DNA from: Saccoglossus kowalevskii
Taxonomy: Eukaryota; Hemichordata; Enteropneusta; Harrimaniidae
Direction of reading: 5' to 3'
Length of the DNA: 58,392 nucleotides
Assembly (NCBI RefSeq): GCF_000003605.2
Contig: NW_003133365.1
Location: forward strand, 21,182-79,573
Below, piece after piece: positions 49,341-58,392 of the stretch; the first letter of the stretch is position 1, and each line of letters begins with the position of its first letter. The position numbers and the translations under genes were made by a program. Below the pieces are notes generated by a model that was not told where the DNA came from, made no database searches, and saw only the letters and a list, made by a program, of their open reading frames with translations.

Positions 49341-50170
49341 CCATCGAGTAAAAAGCAGAATGGAGGACAGGCTTTTTGAGATAGAGATGACAAGATAACT
49401 CTTGTAATTCTTGAAGATTACGGAACAGTACAGTCTACCAACATTCTGCTCTCACGAAGACCCAGGGAGATGTATTTTAAACATCTATAGAAGAACTAAG
49501 AAACATAACATGTGAGAAAAAAATGCAAAGCGTTGAGAAACCAAAGAAACAGCGAGCAAAAGAGTACTCTGCTTCTGACAGAATTAGTAAATCAGGTTGC
49601 CAATCAGGAATACTTTGGGAAAAGAATATTGAAAATGGAACGTGTCATTCAACAGTCCAGTTCAACATCCTCAAGAAAATACCTGATGACCCAACTATTG
49701 GCTACAGCGGAGAAAAATGAATGAGCCAATGAGATATTTTTCATGTGGGGTAAAAGATGTGTCTCAACAAAACCAAATGATACAAGAAAATTATACATTG
49801 AACTTGAAAGGCATATGGCTGGAGGGCATGCCACGGATAATTAGTGTAGAAGTAAATGCATTAATGATTATCCCATCGGCAATTAGTTGGTCCAATAAAT
49901 GAATATGCAGTAATGGTTAAAGGTAAATCATATATCGCCCTGGTGGACACTGGATCCATGGTCACTACAACTGTTCCGGAACTATGTCAGCAAAGGTTGG
50001 AGACAGGGGAGATATGTTGTCCATAATGATGTAGTTATTGATTTCATTCTTGTGTCACACTTATACAGGTGTTCCAGCATTTGGAAAAGATGCCCTATTT
50101 TTGATTGGTACAAACCTTATTTGGACCACTCTTTATTATGCAGAGACGATTGCATATTAGAAAAATGTTT
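49340..50170 (+). pseudogene. Retroelement gag-protease remnant
   Basis: The clearest part is an aspartic protease at about 49885-50160, with a VDTGS active site (YIALVDTGSMVTTTVPELC), a stop near 50025 and, after a frame change, FGKDALFLIGTNL, which matches the closing strand of retroviral-type proteases. Upstream pieces (49500-49735) read as Lys-rich gag-like peptide in two frames (EYSASDRISKSGC). The DTGS site differs from the DSGC of the other two Ty3/gypsy copies, so this is another family. No RT follows. Confidence 0.65.
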
Positions 50171-51285
50171 ATTGAAATAAGCAAACCAAGCTTCTAGCTG
50201 CTCACATAAGCCATATATGGTCTAATGCAACTGTTCCTCATCCTATCGGACTTTTGTACTTCAGGTTTTCCATACTTATTTTAATTAAATAAAATAGCGC
50301 AACCCAAATCTGTATTGTTATGTCGATTTATGTGGATTAAAAACCGTCATATAGGACTCACATATGTAGTCCAATGAAATTCGTAAATACGTTTGTACTT
50401 GTACTTATAATGACACACCGGAAACACAATCACGTAACAATGTTCAGCGTCATTCAATCTAATTATTGAGTTAATACACATTAAATTGTGACCACGATAT
50501 GAGAGTTGGGGCTATTATGAAACTATCTTGCTTAACCGTGTTCGGAATGTCAATAGATGTACTGTTGACAACATGACTAGGTACTTATATAAAGTTACAG
50601 CTAAAGATGAATATTTTGGTGTGTGTGTGTAAGGAATTAACATTTTAACAAAATCATTATGTGTGTGTTTTTATTTGATTTCATAAGCAACATGTATCCC
50701 TAAATTTCAAAATTATTCCAATACAGTGAACCAAAATGTCATTCTAATGCTAGTGAAAATTATCAGTCACTTTGGGGTTACTTGTATTATACCTCGGCCA
50801 TAATTTCAATACAATATTTGTAATTCGTATTTGTAATACGGGTTAGCATATTCGAAGTTGTATCATTAGATCAGATGCTTAATACAGGTCAAATTCAGAT
50901 ATACGACCTTACACGTTATTCTGTGATTTGAACCAACAATAACAAATATTAAGTATTATATTGTTACGACATAATAATTATTATTTATATTCCATTTACT
51001 TGAACTACAAATATTCATGTTTACGTTTCAATGCTTCAAACTACCATATAGTCATATCTAAATGTACACTTGACAGTGCATGTGAAAAAATTCCAACAAA
51101 CTATCCAAACTACAAATATTATGTTAATCCGTACATGTCTCAAAACAATACACACATAGTTTAAAGCACATGTGCATGCCTTCCTGAAAGGTTTTTTATG
51201 TGCTCCATCTTGTCCAGACGGGAGCTGGATAGTCAACGACCAGATTTTAAATATATAAGAAGAACACATTCTCAGGTAAGCATAA
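50171..51285. other. AT-rich stretch without a gene
   Basis: It has only short GT runs near 50622 and 50661. The minus-strand frame at 51036-51269 lacks recognisable features. Confidence 0.4.
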
Positions 51286-52130
51286 GAAACACATTGATCT
51301 CTCAGTTAGGTGATGGAAGACAGAATTATTTCTCAGTACATTGAGGAAAATGACCTTTATGTTATTATAATATATTCATTTCTCAGGTCCTAATTAGAAG
51401 AAGAAATGCTCTCTACTACAGATATTAAAAGATGCAACGATTTGATATAAAAACATTTTTAGGGTTGGTATTGAAAGAAAAAATCCCCCGGTTGAACATC
51501 GCATGATAAAATTATCACTCAGGTGGATATTTTAAAATACGCATAAGATTTATAATATCAGTCAGACCATCAGAGATGCAAAGGATCTTACCAGTGGTCC
51601 AATGGGTAACATAATCTTCAGGTGGGTATAGGAAGACGCAGAATACATTGGGAGATGTAATGAACTTTCAGTTAGGTATTGAAAGACGAAATGCTTTCTC
51701 ATGTGCGTAGATGTAACGATATCTCTGGTGGTTATTGAGAAGATAGAAAGATCTCAAAGCTAGTTAATGGAAAGTGCAGTGATCTAACAGATGAGTATTG
51801 GGAGACGCAATGAGGTTTTAGTTAGGTATTGGAATTCTCAGTGATCTCTCAGGCGTGTATTGGAAGATTCAACAGTCTCTCAGGTGAGTATTGAAAGACG
51901 CAATGATTTCTCGGGTGGGTATAGAATGCTGCAACTATCTCTCAGTTGGTTATTGACATGACAGAATGATCTAAAAGCTAGTTATTGCAAGATGCATTAA
52001 TCGCACAGTTGTGTTATAGAAGATGCGATACTCTCAGGTATGAATATGAAATGATTTCATGATTGGGTTTGCACGACGCAATGATCTCCCAATTGGGCAA
52101 TAAAAGGCGTAATGCTTTCTGTTCCGAGAT
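51285..52130 (+). repeat. Decayed 31-bp minisatellite, array 1
   Basis: Imperfect units close to ctcaggtgagtattggaagacgcaatgatct repeat head to tail, heavily diverged and with changing lengths. Many units contain the word aggtgagtatt, which equals a consensus 5' splice site. Confidence 0.72.
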
Positions 52131-52877
52131 CCAGGTGCGTTTGTACTTGTCATCCACTTCTCAAATAATTCGTACACAGTTGCGTTCGGATAGCCAGTTT
52201 ATTCAAGATAGCGGTGAAAACTAAATAAAGAAATCACATGTCAAATGACGTCATGGCTGTCTAAACGAAAGAGCATGAAAGATTTATATAAAACGCATGA
52301 AAATTGCGAGAAATACACCTAACAAAATTACGACACTAAGAGTAACTCATGAGTCAATAAATGTAGAAATAAACTTACTTTGCTGAGTCCAGTGTTCATT
52401 TAGAAGGACTTTAGATAGCATTTGTCGGTCGTACGCAATGCGTTCAGCAGGTGGTAAGGGAAATACATAGGTCGGGAAAGACGATATTACGGAGAGACGT
52501 TCGATTGATGGTTGAAAGAACTCTCATTTATTCTGGAAATGGTCACGCAATATATAGCGCACATGAAAGGTGCCGCCAAAACAATACATTGCGTTGACCG
52601 GATGTCAGGGATTAATTATATCAATTAATAGGGTTGCAATAATTAAGATCAAACATAAATAGAGTATAAAGTAAGTCTGAACATAAACATAAACATACAG
52701 AGTGATGCTGTCCGCCCGACGGGAAAAATAAACAAAAACAGTTTCCCACACAGCGTACACATATCAGACTCTATCCCATAATTGTTATAACGAAATCTGA
52801 CATACACTGAATGTAACGTCAGCCCCTTAAGAGGGCGATATACTATTAGGAAATGAAAGGGCGTCCAGCACAATGTT
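52131..52877. mobile_element. Insertion splitting the minisatellite
   Basis: About 750 bp of non-repetitive sequence interrupts the arrays. It has a TATA-like tract (atatatagcgc) and is about the size of a solo LTR, but I could not find matching ends or a target duplication, so its nature is open. Confidence 0.35.
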
Positions 52878-53190
52878 ATCAGGTGAGTATTTGAATATGC
52901 AATGATCTCTCGGGTGAGTATTGGAAGACCCAATGTTCCTTTAGGTGAGTATTGAAAGATGCAATGATCTCTCAGTCAGATATTGAAAGATACAATGTTT
53001 TTAGGTGAGTATTAAAAGACCCATTAATCTCTCATATTTGAAGAAACAATGATCTCTCGAGCGAGACTCTATAATCTCAGCTTTCAACTGGCCATTGGGA
53101 AGACACAATGATCAATGAAGTATTGAAAGATGTAAAGATTGTACAGTTTGGTATTGGAAGACCTAATGATTTCTATGATTTAAAAACGAA
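52878..53190 (+). repeat. Decayed 31-bp minisatellite, array 2
   Basis: The same unit as array 1, for example aggtgagtattgaaagatgc followed by aatgatctctcag. Units here are closer to the consensus. Confidence 0.75.
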
Positions 53191-53420
53191 CTGTTTCACC
53201 ACGATACAAGTACTTTGTATCTGGGTACAAAAGATCATATTTTGTTACTGATAAAACTGATGCAAAAATATTTTATACTGAAAATAGAATATTTGTTGAG
53301 TTTGGTATTTTAATGGGAACTAATTGTGCTCCTATGCTAGCTAATATTTTCCTTCAGAACTGGAAATCAAAGAAACTAGAGAATCAAGTTGTTTTCTTCA
53401 TATCTTAATGTTACTTCAAG
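53190..53420 (+). pseudogene. Penelope-like (PLE) reverse transcriptase fragment
   Basis: From about 53199 the plus strand reads RYKYFVSGYKRSYFV, then FVEFGILMGTNCAPMLAN, then IFLQNW, with a TAA stop near 53408. The block GxxMGTNCAPxLAxxFL is characteristic of Penelope-like RTs, with the conserved K/R-RSYFV stretch ahead of it. The expected residues between YTEN and FVEFG are missing, so there is an internal deletion. The catalytic YxDD region and the GIY-YIG nuclease are absent. Confidence 0.7.
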
Positions 53421-53524
53421 ATAACCTTTCTACTAGACTGTGTGATTTTGTGAGTAGAATTTGCTTTTACCGTCTCAATTGTTCTCAACTGTTTAGTAAT
53501 ACCCCCCCCCCATTCTCCTGTATA

Positions 53525-53660
53525 TGTGGGTTGGTATTGTAGAACGCAATGATCTCCGAAGTTGGTATTGAAGACACAATGATCTCTCAGATGAGTACTA
53601 AAAGACATAATGATTTCCCAGGTATTGGAAAACATAATGATCTCTCGGGTGGGTAAATAC
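53525..53660 (+). repeat. Decayed 31-bp minisatellite, array 3
   Basis: Four or so units (gttggtattg, acgcaatgatctc, and so on) beyond a C9 tract and the PLE fragment. Confidence 0.65.
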
Positions 53661-54043
53661 CATCTTTGAATGACCACTTACTGCTCATTCAGGTTAACAT
53701 TCGGGTTTTTAAAATATATTTCATGAAAATAATTCAAACTGACAACAATTCAACCCAAGCAAACTATGTATTTAGCAGGCATTGAACAGAACCGACATAT
53801 TGTTGATCTCTCAATAATGTAAATCATCATAGTATGACCGTTTACATTTAAACAGTGACTGTGTTGCTACCACGAGGCGGAGTTTAAGTATTTAATATTT
53901 ATAAATGAAGCGTCCTTAAACAGAATAATACAGGTGGACACGCTGATGGCGATATAATATATTATTATAAAGCCGCAAACTATACGCGATTCAGACGAAT
54001 ATATTCATTAACTGTTCCGGTCATTGTAGGTCGGTCAATCTCT

Positions 54044-57000
54044 TCAATGATTCTTGCAACTGTTTGTGTTAGGAAAAAATACAAAAAACCAACACTTAGT
54101 TTGTGTCAAACTTAATAAGAACAAATGTTAAGTACATTTAATACCAGCATGCCTTGGTTTACTAATATGATTGCCAATTGGGCACGTGACTATTTTTGGT
54201 GTAGTTGAAAGGTTTCAAAAGTAGTATACAGGAAACACATTACCGACATGTGAATATATTATTAATCACTTGAATTAATATACGATGAATGTACACAGAA
54301 ATTGATGAAATGTATATAGGAATATCACAAATTCTAAACTACGTATTTACGTGTGTCGCTGACATTGAATGTAATATACATTATGTAGTGTATTAATCTT
54401 TCCTTACCTTCCCGGTACTATCCACGAGTTGGTGAAATCATCGACGTTATCCAAAAGTTTTCCATTGGCGTCTTTGAAATCATTGGTTGGATCGTCATCA
54501 GCGTTGCCTAGGAGACCACACACGTTTCCATACAGCAATGGCTCAATGTGAATATCAACAAATCGGTCGCCGTCCCACATGACGTTAAATCTAGATGGCA
54601 TTTCTACGTTGATAACATCATCGATTAATTTAATGTGGATGACATTACTATCAGCGATGATCAGTGACCTTGGCAGTGAATCCAATGATGTGACCTTTTT
54701 ATCAATCTGAAAAATCATCACAAAGATTCATTGGCATTCACTGAAAAAGTGTTTGAATCCATTATAATCAGCATGTATTGGATTTGCACTGTGTTGAATT
54801 GCCGGGTTCTAGTTGAACGTATCTAAATGCATTAAACACTACCGGAAATGTGAAAAAAATGCATTTATTCTGAATGCTCTGTATAATTGTCCTGGAAATT
54901 AAATCATACTATGCAAATAATGACAATATGTACACTTTGGTGAGGGCAGGAACGTTTGAACTTTGACCCATACTCACAATAATTGAATTGTTCTGGCCCA
55001 TTTCGATGATGTGGCGATCAATGCGTACTGTGACAGCCCAGACCCGTGTCACTTCTTCACCGTCCCGACCTCTCTGTATTACTTCAACTTGGAACGCAGT
55101 ACTTTTCCTCGGTCCACAGTTTTTCATTAATATATAGGAACAGTTTCCTTGGAAACTAAACTTCTTGCTATCGAACGTTCGGTAATGTGGATCCCCTCGC
55201 CCAGATCCATCTGTATGATACACAATTGAATAATTACAAATGCATTGGACGTATTAAGTCTTCATATTAAACAATTACCCTGAAGTGTGGGAAAATTTTA
55301 ATTTTAGTAATGTTTTAGTGCTGAACATTTTGTTTTAAGATAAAAGCCTACTCATAATTTTTGACAGAATTGGTCATAAATCGCATGACAATGTTTATTA
55401 GTTCATTTTGTACAATCATGTGTGTTACAGTTAAGCTTTTTGAGAAACGTGTTCTAATATCATTTCTTGAAAATGTTTAGAACAATCGCATAGAACACAA
55501 TGTTAAAGAAAAATTGCATTTGTTGACACTTATTAAAACCCAGATTTTTTAAATAATTCAGAACACCAAAATATACTCCTTCATTAATAATATGATTTTT
55601 TTCAACCTGTGTCACCAGGTTACATTTTGAGATGTTGCATAACATTTTTGCCATAGGAAAAAGCATTATAATAGTGCCAAAATGGCGACTTTCCACTAAA
55701 ATACAACCATCAATTTCTTGAAAATAAGGCTGGTGACCCCAAACCTTTTTTACGTCAATTTCCTTATATTGCCTTGAAGTACAGTTTATTGCAAAATGAA
55801 TAAATTCTGCGTATTTTAATTTATGCGTAGGCTTCTGCCTTTATAAAACATCGATAAATTATTATAGAATGATTCAAAACTGAAACGATACAGAAATTTA
55901 AACAAACGTTAATTTCTTTCCTATCACGTTATAACTATATAAATTGTACTCGGATTTTGTGTTTCCATGGTGAGACTCACACACGCCAAGCCTACACCGA
56001 TGTATTTAATGCAATGTAGTCAGAATGCGTGAAAATAATCCCTCACCTTTAGTTGGTTCCGGAACTTCGAGAGCTTAAAAAAGAATACACGGGGTTAATT
56101 ATTGTTGTACAGTCATATTGACGAGTAAAGCCATTTTGAAACTGTCACAGATTTCAAATAATTTGCCACAATTTCATGATATAAACTCAGAAATAAATAA
56201 ACTTACATATGCAGCATTTTTTTCCATTACCACATTCACATGCAGCACCGCCCTCAACGTCATTTGGGCCACAAGCTCTTTTACATACGCCGCCACAGTC
56301 GGAACAGTCATCAATCTGGGGATCGGCTACGTTTAAATAGATAGACATGTGGTAAATGCTTTGAGTTTTTCACGTAATAGACAACACCATGACGATGACA
56401 TCCTCGTGGCAAAACATGTGTACTCGTAATCATTAGCTACCTTTTTTTTTTAACTGGCTCACTTCTACCTAATGCAATGTCATGTTTGTTTGGCACGTTT
56501 GTTTGTGAGCAGGATTAACTAAGATGCGGATGATCTCTCTGATAATGGCAATAACGAAAGTGTGCGGTATAACATATGCAGGCAGAAGTAAACATGCGTT
56601 ACCCGCCCTAAACAGGTACAATGATTATCTTACTTATACAGCATACTCCGCGATTGTTTTTACATGTGCATTCGGTTGAACCGACCAACTCGCCGATCGG
56701 GCACTCGCTTTTACAACTTCCGTCACAAACGTTAGTACACACGTCAGCCGCTGCAAAATAAAATTCCTATATGGAGTCACCGACGACAAGTATCGTCATA
56801 CATAACATAATAAGAACCATTGGTTATGTTTTATTGTTTGTAATAACTTAATAAATATGCAATATATAGCTATCAGCTCGTAGGTAAAACAACAAATCAT
56901 GTTTCAATTACACATTTTAATATCGATGTCATTTGACCAACACGTTTGGGACTATCTGTATTATATTTTACTCAAAAAAAATCGATCGTTCGCCCGTCCC

Positions 57001-58005
57001 GGATTATGCGTAGGCCAATCACGAAAGGGTAATTAAATACCTCGTTCAATACGGTTATATGTAAACATGGGCAAACTACCTAGAACTGTTTGCATGTTTG
57101 ATTACATAGAGCAAGCTAAATATTCAGATTAAATATTCTATAATAAAGTTCACACTGTATAATGTACACACTAATATGAATAAATACCTCTAGGAAAAAT
57201 CTCCGACAAGAAGCTATTGGACTGAGAAAAAAAAAATATTTAAACAATGTTATTTGAAAATGCAAAATCTGCCATACAATATTTCGTGTCTTACAAGGAT
57301 CAAGTACAAGGGGGAAACTGTCATGGGGTCGCCAAAACTTTATTGGGTTGTTCGTGTTCAACGTAATGCAATTTGGTTTGACCTTAGATATCAATGGTCG
57401 CCAATATCTCGCCGAGAGCGATAGAGCTGCGAGACTTATGCCCCTCTCGGATCGCAATCCCGGGGGTCTATTGCAAAGCAACGTCCGAAATCAAATTTTT
57501 CTGAAGCTACATTCAGAGAAAACAACCAAAACACTCATAGTGTTATAATCCCACACTGGTCATATTGAAGCGGGAGGGTCGTCACCTGCGCACGCGCGGA
57601 AATTGAGTCAAGCGACAATAACAACACACCACGCTAAAAACGCAAAAGCTCATGGTTAGACGCTTGCTTGTAAACAATGACACGCTATGGCCATCTGACG
57701 CATGCACAAGTGACGACTACCCCGCTTTAATCAAATTTACGGTGAAATTCCAAGTATTAGCTACCGCTGCCGCGAGATAATATAGAGAAACCTACGGTCC
57801 ACTTTAAAATGATGTACTGACCTTCGCATTGCCTAGTGGAGTTCCGACACACAGGTGGGAAAGTAGAAGACACACTAGTAACTGTAACGACTTCATCATT
57901 GTAATACTGTAGTAGAAAAGCATAGACGTTATATTCTAATTCAGAATATGTTACAGCAATTGTGACAACAACAAATGTCACTGCCCGTATTAAACAAAGA
58001 GCCAT
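54044..58005 (-). CDS. vWD gene 3: secreted protein with two 8-Cys modules and one vWD domain
   Basis: Seven exons: 57822-58005, 56634-56750, 56207-56326, 56047-56073, 54978-55210, 54408-54706 and 54044-54059. Phases are continuous (1,1,1,1,0,2), giving 331 codons and TGA. Exon 1 has a signal peptide ([20 protein letters not shown]) and a Thr/Ser/Val-rich stretch. Exons 2 and 3 each encode one module with spacing C-x(2,3)-C-x3-C-x3-C-x10-C-x-C-x(5,6)-C-C. Exon 4 is a 27-nt microexon (LEVPEPTK). Exons 5 and 6 form the vWD domain, from GDPHYRTFD and FSFQGNCSY to [16 protein letters not shown], with Leu replacing the second Cys of CGLCG. The last exon adds only a cysteine and three residues before the stop and is the least certain part. 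It lacks the N-terminal domain of genes 1 and 2. Confidence 0.82.
55450..55835 (+). repeat. Intronic block shared by vWD genes 1 and 3, copy 2
   Basis: Alignable with 14020-14415. It lies in the intron between the microexon and the first vWD exon, the same relative place as in gene 1. Confidence 0.6.
57569..57726 (+). mobile_element. Short palindromic MITE, copy in intron 1 of gene 3
   Basis: Ends are inverted: AGCGGGAGGGTCGTCACCTG at the left and, on the opposite strand from the right, AGCGGGGTAGTCGTCACTTG. The right side has TTAA (57727-57730) and the left side TTGA, probably a mutated TTAA. Related to 39841-39982 in opposite orientation. Confidence 0.68.
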
Positions 58006-58392
58006 TCAAGATTTTGCACTTCACTTCAATATTGATATTACACTTCGCCTGGACAGCAAAGCGTGGGCCTTTAAAAATATTAAGTTGGTGATTGAGTGAA
58101 TATCCATTTTTAGAGAAGGATAAATTTGAACTGTAATACTACATGGACTGAATGAATATACTGAATATTCTAACATTCAACGTTGTTATTAAGTTCGAAT
58201 GCCTCAAAAGCTTGCATATTGTTGACCCGCATTACTACTACGTGTCAGGTGGAGATACAAAGGAACGTTAATATAGCGTTTAAATACTGATGTTTGTATA
58301 GCCTGACTGACATTCAACATAATCCACTCAGAAACTAGACTCTTAACAGTGGAAATCAACGCTATGATAGTTTGTGGTTGAACTCACACAAA
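58006..58392. promoter_or_regulatory. Upstream region of vWD gene 3
   Basis: It should contain the promoter. A weak TATA-like tract (minus strand TATTTTTAAAG, about 58072-58082) lies about 70 bp before the ATG. Nothing else is recognisable. Confidence 0.3.

Noticed and set aside
52131-52877. A solo LTR
   Set aside because: The size and a TATA-like tract fit, but I could not find TG..CA ends, a target duplication or another copy, so I left its class open.
9907-58005. The three vWD genes as exons of one giant mucin- or VWF-like gene
   Set aside because: Each has its own signal-peptide exon. Gene 2 has a stop and an AATAAA site, gene 3 has a stop in its last exon, and the phases close within each gene.
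1-58392. CRISPR arrays, bacterial operons or rRNA genes
   Set aside because: No regularly spaced identical repeats with unique spacers and no rRNA-like sequence. The intron-containing genes and retroelements show eukaryotic DNA.

Overview
ORGANISM. This is animal nuclear DNA, AT-rich, with spliced genes, GT-AG introns of 0.3-4 kb and a dense load of decayed transposons. The repeat mix is an L1-Tx1 LINE, a second LINE, a Penelope-like fragment, Ty3/gypsy elements with a DSGC protease and a tRNA-Leu-like primer site, a tRNA-derived SINE, TTAA-flanked MITEs and TIR elements. This mix, together with secreted von Willebrand factor D (vWD) genes, suggests a marine invertebrate such as a mollusc, brachiopod or hemichordate. 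The phylum is inference. Two runs of N (16947-17228 and 29724-29805) mark a draft assembly. LAYOUT. 1-6 kb: two decayed LINE fragments and an L1-Tx1 ORF1. 7.7-8.95 kb: 3' half of a Ty3/gypsy element. 9.9-20.0 kb (minus): vWD gene 1. 21.2-32.5 kb: a SINE followed by two diverged tandem copies of a composite repeat of about 5-6 kb, each containing a long-inverted-repeat element. 33.0-35.0 kb: 5' half of a Ty3/gypsy element of the same family as the first. 35.1-36.2 kb: two TTAA-type MITEs. 36.9-44.7 kb (minus): vWD gene 2. 46.5 kb (minus): one orphan exon. 47.9-50.2 kb: tandem LTR-like repeats and a gag-protease remnant. 51.3-53.7 kb: a decayed 31-bp minisatellite interrupted by other repeats. 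54.0-58.0 kb (minus): vWD gene 3. GENES. By tracing splice sites and phases by eye I could assemble gene 2 (341 codons) and gene 3 (331 codons) completely, and gene 1 through exon 6 (350 codons). All three lie on the minus strand and encode a signal peptide and one vWD domain. In each, a phase-1 intron precedes the domain, a phase-0 intron splits it, and a phase-2 intron follows it. Genes 1 and 2 share an N-terminal domain of about 90 residues. In gene 3 two tandem 8-cysteine modules, each on its own phase 1-1 exon, take its place. All three proteins lack the second cysteine of the usual CGLCG motif. The array therefore looks like a local family of small secreted vWD proteins diversified by exon swapping. 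No function can be assigned from sequence alone.
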